Assembly: GCF_025370935.1 (NCBI RefSeq)
Contig: NC_133481.1
Coordinates: 12,480,734-12,544,733 of the forward strand
Length of the DNA stretch: 64,000 nucleotides
DNA from: Choristoneura fumiferana
Taxonomy: Eukaryota; Arthropoda; Insecta; Lepidoptera; Tortricidae
Direction: 5' to 3'
In this document: one piece after another, positions 45,617-56,856 of the stretch
How the letters are laid out: each line of letters starts with the position of its first letter
Numbering within the stretch: the first letter of the stretch is position 1
Notes under the pieces: generated by a model
Seen by the model: only the letters and a program-made list of their open reading frames with translations
The model's database searches: none
What the model was told of the DNA's origin: nothing
Program-made: the position numbers and the translations under genes

Positions 45617-47642
45617 TAAACAATGTTCTTTAAAAAGTTAAGTTTTCTGTAACCTCTATTGTGTGGACCTCTCCACTAAATCCGACCCTGGTAATTAGGT
45701 AGGTACAGTCAAGTGTAAAGATATGTATAGATTCAAGTATTGTTAATAAAAATAAGTAACCATTTAAAACTGCACAAAATTAGAATTATCCTAATGCTCA
45801 TTAATATGTCCACATTGAAGAACTCATAAATATGTATACGTGCAGTACGTACACTAATTTGTATACATCAACTGTTACATTAACATATATACAATATTAA
45901 GCTAAAAAAATAAAATTCACATAAAGTTGCAAAAATATGTATACAAGAACTATAAGTGTGTCGTTGATGGACAGAGCGTGCGTAGAGTAGACAGTTCAAG
46001 ACACTTTACGGTCCTTGCTGTGTTAATTCAAAATCAAATCCAATGCTTTAAAACCTTGTCCTAGGTTTAATATTATTTGTGATGATATAAATTACGCTTA
46101 ACTCAAAGAATTATTATTTACTAGATTTCCGACCACGACTTCGTCCTCGAAGAACCAGTATTTTAACTATGAAGTGTAAAAAAATAAAATAAAGTAAATA
46201 AGTAATAGTACATTTGAAGTACATTTTTCGGTATAGGGTTTTAATATTTGTTTATTGCACATTCAAGTGCAAAGACACGGCCAAAGTTACAAAATTTATA
46301 TGTATACCTACACGACTTTATGCACTTAACATTAAGGTCGTGTATACATATTTTTGTAACTTTGGCCGTGTCGGTATCATTGCACTTGACTGGTACACCC
46401 CCCATCCTGAGTTTCACTACGTAGTTCAGATTGCCTTCAGGCCTAAAAATTCTCTTTTCAAAATATTCAGCATTTGTTAGGTAATGGCCAGTGACTGGCC
46501 ACTGTTAATGTTGTATTATAATTATTATTCGTAAAGATTATAAATTAAGTGACTGGCCACTTCAACATGCGTTTAGTTATAATTGTTATAAATCATGAAT
46601 GAAGGATTGTGTTGACTAATAAAGTATAGACATTTATGAGCTTTATGGTGTTTCTAAATTTATGATTTAATTACTGAAGACATTTTATTGCACATGTATA
46701 GCGTACATACTTATCTTTCAAACAATGTATACAATATACATGTTTTTGCACATTTAGATGTTCCCAAATCTCTGATCTTAATGATGACGCCCTTCTTTAA
46801 AACTTTGCGATGTATACATATCTATGCACTTGACTGTACCTACATTTTGTTTTCTTGCAAATTATTTTCCACGGACTCTTAACGCATCACTCTACTCGTA
46901 TTATTAAGAACTGTAAATTTTTTCTTTCAGTAGTACAGAGTACAGAGTACTACTGTTAATATTAAGATTATGTTTTCAGAATATACAGTAGTACTGTACT
47001 ACTGTTAATTATCGAGGTTATGTTTATATTTAACATTCGCTAACTAGTTCTTTATCTCCCGGTTTTTAGATTTAAAGGGCGTCTTAATATTTTATATCGG
47101 CTGCGACACCTTTAAGAATAAACTATATCATATCATTAAACTCAGTTGAAAAGTATAGGTAACTACAGACTACAGTGAAACATGTGTACTTAATTACAAC
47201 CACCTTGCGTCTTCATTTTTAGTCGCATAAATGAGCGTTGACGCCGTATAATTTTTGATTTTCTAAATTCATCAAAAGTACTAGCAATTAATTATAAGAT
47301 GATTATAAACATCAGTTCAAGTAGTAAAGTTACTCTAGTACAATTTAATGATCAACTGTACTGTGTTTACCAGTTGTCAACTTACATTGTGATTCATGCG
47401 ATTATGCGCATCCTTTTCTTACTATGCAAGTGGAAAGTAAAATATGTCAAACATTCTGAGTCACCTGTACTCACTTTCTCCTTTCTTTCCTGTTGGTGAA
47501 AAGTCGGCCAGCTAAGCGCTGCGGCAAGAGCCATGGCTTCATATATGGTGAGGTAGGCGCGGAGGTCATCGTGTTGGCGGATGTATTTGGCGCCGCCACG
47601 GCCGCCAGACTGCGATGCGCAAGCGCACACTCCGTTCACGGA
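45617..47642. other. Right copy of an unmerged contig overlap
   Basis: Begins TAAACAATGTTCTTTAAAAA, equal to 43468 onward, and runs parallel to the left copy until the left contig ends (CGTTCACGGA). About 20 bp shorter overall from scattered deletions, e.g. GAAAGTAAAATATG against GAAAAGAGACGTAGTAAAATATG-like sequence in the left copy. Confidence 0.9.
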
Positions 47643-47667
47643 TATTTCACCTTTTGCACCTCGGGTT
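47475..47667 (-). CDS. Gene B Q-loop exon, full-length (right copy, two indels)
   Basis: Acceptor TTCGTTAACAG, phase 2. Encodes TRGAKGEISVNG (beta strand after Walker A), a Gly/Ala/Cys/Ser-rich stretch, KYIRQHDDLRAYLTIYEAMA (Q-loop glutamine in IRQHDD) and ERKEK before GTGAGT. 193 bp. Near the 3' end one base is missing and one is added relative to the left copy, giving a short wrong-frame stretch (SWPTFHQ in place of KLADFSP). The correct exon is best read from both copies together. Family members usually have CYIMQDD here, so the Q-loop region is atypical. Confidence 0.9.
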
Positions 47668-47928
47668 CTGTTAACGAATAAAAGTAGGTTAGGTTACTTT
47701 TTATTTGACAAAACCATTAGGGTTAAGTTAGTAGGAGGAATACTTCGAACGCTGCGGAGCATTATTTCAACAGGTGCTAGTTTCCTGTTGATTTTAGTGT
47801 GCGACTGTTTCTATTCTCTGAACAATAACAGAATTCTGGAGTGGTTTCTTCTTAGGAATGCTCTAATATTGTAAATTATTTGATTAGGTACCTAGATGAA
47901 TATAAAAAAATATGGTTGTTCCTCTTAA

Positions 47929-48098
47929 GCGGCAATTACACTGAGTCGTTCGCCGCAAATGCTGCACTGCGGCGAACGCAAAAGTGCTAAAGAAGCATCG
48001 CCTTATGTGCCGCCGCAGTAGACGGATAGACTAATGCAAAAGTAGTTTGACATAAGTTCGGCGACCACGTTAGGTGAACGACTCAGTGTAATTGCCGC
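47929..48098. mobile_element. MITE with GCGGCAATTACACTGAGTCG ends
   Basis: GCGGCAATTACACTGAGTCG with TTCGCC at the left is mirrored by GGTGAACGACTCAGTGTAAT and TGCCGC at the right. 170 bp. The interior is GC-rich compared with its surroundings. No clear target duplication. Confidence 0.8.
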
Positions 48099-50089
48099 AT
48101 TAATCAACACGCTCTATTCATCTCTGTCTAGTTTGAGAGTAGAGATGTTATTGCACCTATCTTATTTAGGCACAAGCAAAAGAGTATACGTTACGCAGTC
48201 CCGTAATTAAGACACGCGAAAGCTTTTGATTTAACAAAATACTTATATAACAAAGTAACGCACTGACTAACTAAGCGACAAATCACAACCTTTAGCCTCA
48301 CTCGAGCAGGTGTATTAAGAAAGGATTTCCGACATTCCCATCAGCTTCATATTGTTCCGCTGGAGCAAAGCTATCACGTACCTAATGTTATTTTATTTCT
48401 TTATCTACAATGAAACGATTTACTTGATCGTGAAGAAACTATTATGCATCTGTAATTATTAATGGAAATAATTAACATACTTACCAGGAAAAAAAATACA
48501 ATCAGTGCCTACCTACCTCGGTACCTACTAATTATGTTCTGCGAACATCATAACAATAAACAATTAAGCGACAGTCTAATAATGACAAAAATTTAGTAGG
48601 AAGAGAATAATTAACGGAAGGTAATTAAAGTAAGGTCACAAATGATCGGCTTTAGGGTTCCATACCTCAAATTTAAAAAGAGAAACTTACTTGTTCACTT
48701 TGAAGACTGTCTTTGTAGATGTGTCTGTTTGTCAAGATTGCACATAGATCGTGAGTATCAGCCTGGGCTTGACGCGCTACCACTAGAATTCTATTTGACA
48801 TAAAATTACGAAGTTTGGCAAGAAGTAAGAATTGATCTGCAAAAAATAGCTTTCATTTTTATAAAAATACTATGAAGGACAAACTTATTTAAGGCTTGCT
48901 TTTAAATTTGAACCTACAAGACCCTTAGTGTTTGCGATTTGCATTTGTTAGTTTTTTTTATTGACTATTCCTTTATACAGATTTTTTTCCTTCACAAATA
49001 TGCTAGTGGTTCAAAATGTCAACTACTTACAGGGTTAGTTCTACATATACTTTCCTATAATTTAGCCCTCCAAACCTACTTTTGGAACATTACCTAACAT
49101 AAATATGCTCGGAAGAACAAGCTAAGTTGACGTCTTGTAACAAGTAAAAACAACTATCAGTACATGTCATTCTGACAAAGAAAAATGTTAATTTTTTAAC
49201 TTATGCACAAAACAGTATTGTGTCGTTCGTGGAAACTTAACTTGCTGACGTAATATAATACAAAAACCTAGTGTCAATGAAGCACTTCTGCATGCTAGTT
49301 AAATTAATTTAGTTTACTGAGTACACGGAGGTTTTCCCAACATTACTAAGCAATGTTGACTTTGCGTTCATAAAAGGCAATTAAACCAAAATATTAACTC
49401 TGTTCAAATTGGTATAGTTTTGAATTAAGTTTAGTTGAAATAGTTTTTTGTTTACGTGTTTTGATCAGAATCGAGAAGAATCGATTACACTATGTTTTAA
49501 GTCAGGTTGTTTTTGTTTTTAAATCCCTTTTTTATTATGCCTAGTCTTAACTTTACGAATATGCAGCATATAATTTAGTGTTGTTGCATACTATTTAGAT
49601 ACTTACGAGTAGTTTAATACTGGCCGTTTTACTGTCAGTTTCATTTTCTTCTAAAAAGGTCGAAGCGCAAGTGACAAATACAAATTATGAGTTAGAAATC
49701 AATAGAATTACTGACTTACCAAAACTCATGAATATTTTTGGGAATAATTAAGGTATTCGAAAATAAAAGCGATCAACTACTCGTAGCTTAAAATTAAAAA
49801 ATATTTTTGGTGTGTCTGAGGTTTTCAGTTATTTAATTAACACCTTTTATATACAAGTTTTTTTTGGTAGCATAGCGACTCAAATATTTGACACTCATTT
49901 ATGACAGAGAAATTGCATTAACGTTCAACTAATGCTATTTCATAAATGTCACAATAAAGTTGTTTTTTTTTTCTCTATATTATCGTACTTATTAGGAAAA
50001 GACATTACACGTCTTTTACGTACGTTGAAATTGTGTAATTTGTATCATGTAACACACAACAATGTGAAATCTTTATTTTACACTAGTGT

Positions 50090-50590
50090 TTACCCGCGGT
50101 TATACACACGTAAATCATTAGATCCAGCAGCTGGATTAAAATTTTGGGATTTTTAAAAATTCCCGTGGGAATTCCCGAAAATTAAATCGTGGTTTTCATT
50201 GATACATTAAAAACAACAATCATGTAAAATTTAATGACTTTAAACTATTGTTGTTATTTCAAGATTTTATCCCTATCCCGAGGAAATATCGAGATAAAAA
50301 ATAGCCTATCTATGTGTTATTCCAGATGTCCAGCTATCTACACACCAAATTGCATAACTCTAAGCCCAACGTTTATTAGTTTGAGATTTTATCCCTATCC
50401 CGTCCCGTAGGAATATCGGGACAAAATGTAGCCTATTCCAGACGTCCAGCTACCTACATGCCAAATTTCATGACTCTAAGCCCAGCGGTTGTTATTTAGA
50501 GATTATATCCCTATCCCATGGGTTATATTCTAACTTTTTTCCAAATTTCACCCAAATCCGTCCAGCCGTTTCATCTTAGTAGGATGACAT
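50090..50590. repeat. Dispersed repeat with internal reiterations
   Basis: Starts TTTACCCGCGGTTATACACA, includes AAATCATTAGATCCAGCAGC, and repeats a block built on GATTTTATCCCTATCCCG and AGCCTATTCCAGACGTCC-like text three times before CCGTCCAGCCGTTTCATC. Longer relative of the copies at 24774 and 30180. Confidence 0.65.
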
Positions 50591-51059
50591 ATATATACTA
50601 CCTACCTACCTATAATTATTATTGTGGCGTATGGTTTTGTTTGATGGAATATTTAGTAATATTACTTCCAGATTTTAACGTCTACAATATTCCATCTGAC
50701 TAATAAAATTGTGATAATTCTCTTAATTATCGGTCATAATATTTACTTTTTATAGTATGATATTAAAATAACGGATGTTATTACGTGCACTAAGTAAATA
50801 TCTAATAATATTCCAATATTTACCCGTGTAAACTCCATATTTATTATGAACTCTGGTAGTAGTTTTGAACTAGCCTCTGGATGTGAGTGAATGAATGGAA
50901 GTCGAAACTATTTGGGTGGACTTTTATAGTTTTTAAGGTGACATGTCGTTACCTTAATGCAAAGGGCGTACCTACACCGCCATCTATCGGCGGGTGATGA
51001 AAATATTATTTAATTCAAATGTTTTTCTGACGCTTGTACTATACTATTGTACTATTACT

Positions 51060-51410
51060 TTCAAAAACAAAAACGAGATAGACGAACTTCCACGTTCTTT
51101 ATTTAGGAAATGCGCAGATCAACTGGCTCTACCATTCACCATTCTAATTAATCAATCCTTTAATGAAGGCACATACCCAAATTATTTAAAGAAAGCCATA
51201 ATTACACCTATTCACAAAAAAACACTCAAACAGATCCAAATCATTATCGTCCCATAGCTCTTTTACCAACAGCCTCACAAATATTTGAGAAAGCAATGTA
51301 CTATCGCGTTATTAATTTTTGTGAAAAATATAAAATTTTCGACGATTGCCAAAATGGTTTCCGTAAAAATAGGTCAACTACTACAGTGTTTTCTCTTTAA
51401 AAAAATTAAA
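51060..51410 (+). pseudogene. Non-LTR reverse transcriptase fragment
   Basis: The plus strand encodes DELPRSLFRKCADQLALPFT, ILINQSFNEGTYPNYLKKAI and ITPIHKK; a frameshift near 51225 is followed by NHYRPIALLPTASQIFEK and CQNGFRKNRST. These are the consecutive N-terminal RT blocks (xxRPIxLLxxxxKxxE; QxGFRxxxST) of jockey-type LINEs. The catalytic FxDD block is absent. A dead fragment in gene B's intron. Confidence 0.85.
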
Positions 51411-51547
51411 GCATGTAAAATCCAGAGATACCAACCGTAAAGTCCAGTTTTTTTTTTACAATTTAGTGAAATCCCGGAGTTTCAATTTATCTACTAGATA
51501 GCGATTGAAGCCGCGACTAAAAGTACCTAGTTTATTAGTGTACTCAC

Positions 51548-51665
51548 GTGTAGCCAGCCAATATATTCAGTAGAGTAGTTTTGCCCGCTCCTGAAGGGCC
51601 CATGATCGCAGTGAGTTCTCCAGGCTTGAAACATCCATCCACGCCGTCGAGAATCTTCCTTGGTT
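51548..51665 (-). CDS. Gene B, Walker A exon
   Basis: Acceptor TTGTTTGACAG, phase 1. Encodes PRKILDGVDGCFKPGELTAI, then MGPSGAGKTTLLNILAGYT with the Walker A P-loop GPSGAGKTT, ending TACAC before GTGAGT (phase 2). 118 bp, the same size and phases as gene A's exon at 2279-2396. The SGELT(A/V)IMG(P/Q)SGAGK core is shared by both genes. Confidence 0.94.
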
Positions 51666-51866
51666 CTGTCAAACAAAATAAACTTATATATTCACACTAC
51701 TTATTAAAATTTAAGAAACCTGTGATAAAAGTATTTTATTGTGTTAGCAGCTTTTATATTTTCATTATATAATTTTATGAAATCTGTGATATTTTACAGT
51801 TTTACCTACTTTTATATTAAAATGAAGAAGTATAAACGTGACGGTAATTTTATGTCTCCTGTACCG

Positions 51867-51978
51867 TTACCAGCACCAATATGTAACACAATAAAGCGTG
51901 CATAAATAAATATCTGTCCCAAATCTATTACTAGGGCCGGTTGGACTTGCCACATATTTTTGCAGATGACTGTACCAG
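51867..51978. mobile_element. Hairpin MITE, copy 2 (CAGCACCAATATGTAACACA)
   Basis: AAAGCGTGCATAAATAAATA on the left and ACATATTTTTGCA on the right correspond to the arms of the copy at 23967-24081. More worn. Confidence 0.55.
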
Positions 51979-52285
51979 TCTGGTAGCATGGTGTGCGGCC
52001 CAGGGCCCGGTTGTGTGTGGGGAGTTGCGCCGTATTGCAATGAGGGGTAAGCATAACATTAAGTAGTTTAGTTTTAATTAAGTAGGGTACAATAATTGTT
52101 CTAAGCGAGCGCAATATTCGCCAATAAACGTCATAGTTTGGCGAAATTAGTGATGTAACTAAAATTATGTACCTTTTTTTTTGAGAATAAATAAAAAAAG
52201 TACTAATTAGTTTACCTACCAAACAGTGTAGTACCTACATATGTATACATAATTTATTGGATCAGGCGTTACTTTGCGGAGGTCC

Positions 52286-52703
52286 ATATCAATAAACTAA
52301 AAGAATTTCAGCAACAGTTAATAAAACACGCCTAAACAGTAAATAAATAAAAATTCAAGGTAGTTTGTAAAATATATTAATATTTTGTGGGCAGTTTTGT
52401 TTTGTTTGAGAAAAAATATAGGTAGGTACTAAGGGAGTTACAGTGACAAAAGAAAACGTTTGTTGTGGTTTGTTAGTCTAACATCTTGTAGCATGGTGTA
52501 CGGTTGTGTTGCTCTGAAGATGAGCTCTGGTTGAGTTCGAAACGCGTCAGTGTGGTGTGGTGGTGGTGAAGATAGGTTTGTGTGATTTGTGTGTATTCTT
52601 ACAGTGTGGAGGTGGAGGAACTCTATGAACGCGAATATCTTGCATAAGTTTAGCTATCATAAGGTCGCGGGTGAGCAAAGAAATTCTTTTAGTTCATTGA
52701 TAT
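52286..52703. mobile_element. 418-bp TIR element (ATATCAATAAACTAAAAG)
   Basis: The 24-bp ends ATATCAATAAACTAAAAG-AATTTC (52286-52309) and their inverse (52680-52703) match at 23 positions. The interior holds AAGATGAGCTCTGGTTGAGT, TTCGAAACGCGTCAGTG and GGTCGCGGGTGAGCAAAG, shared with the diverged copy at 20851-21070. The border with the outer sequence GGCGTTACTTTGCGGAGGTC is also found at 63310-63350. No coding frame. Confidence 0.7.
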
Positions 52704-53959
52704 CTATGCAGTTTGGGAGAAAGAACACCAACCAAGTGCGAGTCGGATGTTGTATGTAAGTATATTATAATGTTATTATTTATTGATGATATTATGTTGT
52801 GTTGATAAAAAAACATGTTTTCGTTTTTTACCACTATTATGATAATATTGTTTCTTTTGTTCGAGGCTGAATAGTTTGACTTTTAACTTCAAGTAAATAT
52901 TTTCTATTGGTTCTCCTTTAAATAATAAATTTACAGTTTGAATTGCCATGCATAACGGGTGACTAAGAAATCAAAACTGACTATGTTTATGCTAAGTGCT
53001 CCCACACAGTCACGTCGTCTCAGGAAACAGGCTCAAGTTTTATGGGTTCGTTGTCTCTTTCGACCCCTTTTTCATTTTTTTAAAATCTTTAACTCACGGC
53101 CTGCATGAATATAGTAGAGAGTAAAGATGAAACGACCCTGCCATCAGGTAACCGTATAAGGGTTGGGTACTTTACTATAATTTACCTAAATATAAGTGTG
53201 CTAAATCATATCTTACATATATCATAATTCATAAATGTGAAATAAATTAGTCTGGAAATGTCTTAATAACTCAGTAGGGAATAAACTAAACCGGACTACT
53301 TACAATTTATTATTGTTAGTTAATAGAATAACACATATAATACCTACTTAAATTGAGAATTAGAAAAAGTGGATTTTGCAGACTTTTTTATTTAAAAAAA
53401 TAATGTTTTTACGGCTTCATATGTGTCCATTTAGAGAAATTAGCACTTAAAAGATGAAGAATGCCAAGAATGTGGCAAAATGCACACCTATTTTAAGTTT
53501 TTGTGGCCACCAATGTATAATTAAGAATTTACTTAAGTAACCATTAAATTCCAGTCTCATTCTCATGACAACAAGATCCACACGTGTTTGATATATAGCG
53601 TGTAATCCTTCAGACGGTATTCATGTCACAATCGACCTATCAATAAAGAAACGAATTACTTCCACTCGTCAGTATTGACGTCAATCGCAGGAACATAGAA
53701 TACAAATGTTAAAAGGTTTATCCTCGTAAATTAAGCATAGACAAGTGAATATGTTATTTAAATTTGGGATGGGGAGGTACTGCTGTCACGAATAAAGATT
53801 GAGTAAGATTGAGTAAAGGTAGGTATAAGTACATGGCAAAGGCCTCAGTAACAAATTGATTAATTGAGAAGAATTTATTCATTATGGGTTATACTTTTAT
53901 TAATATTAAGTTTTTTTAATAGTCACACTGGGGGCCATTTTTTTTAATCATGATCAGAT

Positions 53960-54285
53960 GCAAAAATAATCCTACTAATATTATCTGCGTAAGTACTTAT
54001 ATGTATGTAGGTACGTGCGTGCCTGTGTTTGTTACTATTTCAAACTAAAACGAGTGGGCGAATTTGCATGAAATTTCGTATTTAGATAGTTGGACGTCTG
54101 GAATAACTTACCTATAGGTTACTTTTATCCCGATATTTCTACGGGACGGGATTCACGTTTGTAAAACGTTTAACGCTGGGTCTAGAAATTTTTAGTTTTT
54201 TACGGTTTTTTAGTTATGAAACTACGATGCAGTTTTGGAGATTCCGATGGGAATTTAGTAAAATTTCAAGTCAACTGCCGGATCT
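53960..54285. repeat. Dispersed repeat, reverse orientation
   Basis: Starts AATCCTACTAATATTATCTG and contains AAACTAAAACGAGTGGGCGA, GTTGGACGTCTGGAATAAC and TTCTACGGGACGGGATTCAC. Complementary in layout to the family at 24774, 30180 and 50090. Confidence 0.55.
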
Positions 54286-54286
54286 A

Positions 54287-54753
54287 AAGGCTGGTTCATA
54301 CTTATTAAAGTTATCAAGTAGTTAACTAAATTTTAACTTAAATTTAAGCGACTTAAAGCGTGTAAACAATTAATTTACTAATAAGTTATAATTAAGCATG
54401 CAAAGGAATAAGTAAATTAGAATTTTGTCTATTTTTCGGTTAAGTGGGTGGGCGTGAATTATCACTTGACACGTTTGGACAGGCACGATTTAGTTAAAAA
54501 TTAGTTGAGTGTATAATAATAGTTTCGCGGAGCGGTCGTGTTTTCGTAAGTTCTTGTGTTTGAAGAAGAGAGAAGAACAAGATCTTTTTTGAAAATATCG
54601 AAGTGGTCAAAACAGAAGACGGTCGTCCATCTCGGGCTAACTAAAGAACTTAGCTGATGCGAACGTGGTAACGCTTACTTAAAATCAAGTTGCTTAAAAT
54701 AGAGTTAAAATTTAGTTAACTACTTGATAATTTAGTACGTGTGAACCAGCCTT
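54287..54753. mobile_element. TIR element (AAGGCTGGTTCA ends)
   Basis: AAGGCTGGTTCATAC with ATCAAGTAGTTAACTAAATT at the left is mirrored by AATTTAGTTAACTACTTGAT and GTGTGAACCAGCCTT at the right. 467 bp, no transposase frame. Confidence 0.75.
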
Positions 54754-54929
54754 AGTTTACGGGTGCGAAGCCGCAGGTAATGTCTGGTCGTGTGGGCCTG
54801 TAAGAACCGTGGCTTATTATTTTTACCATAGGTACTGATAACTGTTCATGTAACGTCGGTGATAACATACGTTTGGCAAAAGACCACCTTACACTACACT
54901 AGTACGTGTGCGTACACTAAAAGCGAGGT

Positions 54930-55219
54930 CATCATCTTTATCATATATCAGCCGTAGGACGTCCACTGTTGGACATAGGTCTCCCTCCCCCATAGACCTC
55001 CAGTTGCTTCAGTTTTAAGGCGGGCTGCATCCACCGAGAACCAGAGGCTTTAATCAGGTCATCCGTCCATTTCGTTGGTGGACGTACTACTCGTAAGTTC
55101 CGCTTGCATAGCCGCGGTCTCCATTCGAGAACACTTCGGCCCCAACGGCCATCTGTTCTCCGTGCTTGACCATTTCCACTAAAAAGTGAGGTGTTGCATC
55201 CAAAAATATGACTAACCAA
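54930..55219 (-). pseudogene. Worn LINE ORF2 C-terminal fragment
   Basis: On the minus strand GQARRTDGRWGRSVLEWRPR, RVVRPPTKWTDDLIKASGSR and the (ATGATAAAG)-type tail parallel the better copy at 30783-31234. Several changes and a disordered 5' side mark it as decayed. Confidence 0.75.
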
Positions 55220-56560
55220 CTCACGCTTTTCTTACTCGATCTTTCTTCACTTACTATTTTTGGTACATAACTAGGTGTATTTCTTTGCTCTGCGTTGTCA
55301 CTTGAAATTTTTTTGCCCATTTGTGACCCGAAAAGGTCACAGGAGTCCGTTTTATGTGGTTCATTATAGCGTTTTTGGAGAAGACCTACGTGCAGCAGCG
55401 GCAGCCTTTCGGCTGATGATGATGATTTACTCGTTCATGTCGCTACTCGTACTTTAGACACCAATTAAACCAATATTACAGTCAATTTCATTGCAAGGGT
55501 CATGTTCCGTCAACGACATTGATTGGCGATGGCTGATGACAAGACAAGGGAATACAAGGGATTTGAAATAATGTATTCAGCATCCACGCGCAGTCTCCGT
55601 GCGGCATCACAATGAGATGGTGTTTTTTTTGCAAAACGTATCGTTGAACAATTTATGCTCTTTAATTGCTATCCTGACGCACAAATGGTTCTCACATCAC
55701 GTTAGGTGATCTTTTGGTATAATTATTTTACATTATTAGACAACTCTTGTATAATTATCGGATATTACTGTCAGTAAGTAATGAGAGGTCTAACTGTTTT
55801 GTTAAATACAGGCCATTACAGTTCAATTGTTTTCATAACAATTTAAGGAAATTCACGCTATGCTATAAACTAGAAATAGAACTCATTCATTGTATTCATG
55901 GTGTCTTAACCTTTGACTGACGACCTGGTTTTTACGTATCTAGCAATTACATCGATGTACTGTCTGAGAGACGTCGATTTTAAAACTTGGTACTAAGAAT
56001 TTAATTTAAAAGTTAGATTTTTTTTAGCCTTTTTATTGCATATAATACTTGTTTAAGATAATTAAATAAAATATTATAAAAATAAAACCAGGTGTATTTT
56101 AAAAATAATCTGTATTTATTAATGAGACCACAAATTTTATGAACTAAATTTTAGGAACTTATCAGTCGCAGTATTTCTTATAATAAGGCAAAACCTAACA
56201 AAAACACATAAAATATCTTTAGTTCTTGAACCAATCAACGAATTTAAATAATAAAAACACTTCTAAATTAAAACATAAAGAAAATGACAACAGTCATAGG
56301 TACAGGCACATTACTGGGCCATTCTACAACCACTGCATATTTGAAGGCAGCTCGTAAGGCACATGAGTTTGTTATATTTGCAACAAAAATACTTTGGAAA
56401 TCTAGGAGGTGCCAGCGACGGAGCAGGAGCCTTTTTTCGTTTTCTGCAAGCGTTTTCCTTTCTCCTAGGCATTCTGGAATTATATAGTAATATAACTTAA
56501 GCACCGACGTCACGTCAATAAGACACCAAGTTATACTAAAACGCCGAACAACGTACTTAC

Positions 56561-56626
56561 GTCTATGAGACGGCGACAGCTCCACTACGGTCACGTGTGC
56601 ACCCGCCGGGCTCACGGCGTCGCTGG
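56561..56626 (-). CDS. Gene B exon upstream of Walker A (candidate)
   Basis: An open minus-strand segment reads SDAVSPAGAHVTVVELSPSH and R, ending AGAC before a consensus donor GTAAGT (phase 1). This phase fits the Walker A exon exactly (Gln codon split), and the intron is at the same protein position as the equivalent intron in gene A. Two acceptors are possible, CCCAG (exon start 56626) and CCAG 4 nt on (56622). GC content rises over the segment. There is no in-frame ATG in the extended frame before a TAA, so another exon upstream is needed. Confidence 0.6.
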
Positions 56627-56856
56627 CTGGGAAGAGCAGTACCGCGAGTAGCGTATTTTGAAAAATATTTTCAAAACAAAAGTGACGTCTGTGAGACGTA
56701 TAGGTCGTCAATTAAAGGTTAAGGTTGATAAACGAGGAATTATGAACGAGAGTCCTGAAGAGATAGAAGCCCAAATTCTAAACCTCCAGCCTAACATAAC
56801 CTAACCTCCTTTTTTATACGAGAACCTGGCCGATATAAGAAACACGTACGACTTAC

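Larger units (their letters stand above)
47668..51547. other. Gene B intron, 3.9 kb
   Basis: Contains a MITE (47929-48098), an open segment with splice-like ends at 48691-48836 that does not fit the gene's phase, a dispersed repeat (50090-50590) and a LINE RT fragment (51060-51400). The remainder is AT-rich with nothing recognised. Confidence 0.7.
51666..56560. other. Gene B 5' intron, 4.9 kb
   Basis: Holds a MITE-like hairpin (51867-51978), a TIR element (52286-52703), a reversed dispersed repeat (53960-54285), a TIR element (54287-54753) and a worn LINE fragment (54930-55219). The rest (52710-53950 and 55220-56560) is AT-rich with no recognised gene. Confidence 0.65.
23317..56626 (-). other. 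Gene B: ABC subfamily G half-transporter, nearly complete gene
   Basis: Exons at 51548-51665, 47475-47667, 43166-43311, 37797-38035, 33349-33486, 32089-32237, 30544-30712, 28738-28838, 26497-26652, 24117-24300 and 23317-23471 join in frame to about 580 codons, and an upstream exon near 56561-56626 fits in phase. Order of motifs: Walker A (GPSGAGKTT), Q-loop, signature LSGGQ, Walker B (LLFLDEP), D-loop, H-loop (ATIHQPS), then six membrane segments. This nucleotide-binding-first order is that of the ABCG (white/ABCG1-like) family, whose members work as homo- or heterodimers in membranes exporting sterols, lipids or pigment precursors. The particular substrate cannot be told. The span is overstated by about 2.1 kb because of an assembly overlap at 43.5-47.6 kb. 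Confidence 0.93.

Noticed and set aside
43468..47642. True segmental duplication of an ABCG exon
   Set aside because: The two copies meet exactly at a 100-N scaffold gap and the left copy is cut mid-exon by it; an unmerged overlap explains this better.
48691..48836. Open minus-strand segment with acceptor TTTTTTGCAG and donor GTAAGT between gene B exons
   Set aside because: The only open frame (containing QAQADTHDLCAIL) does not match the phase left by the Walker A exon and shows no ABCG similarity, whereas the exon at 47475-47667 fits perfectly. Probably chance, though an alternative exon cannot be excluded.
56268..56711. 147-codon minus-strand frame taken as a whole gene
   Set aside because: It has no in-frame ATG at its start and runs through a strong donor at 56560; only the part 56561-56626 is supported as an exon.
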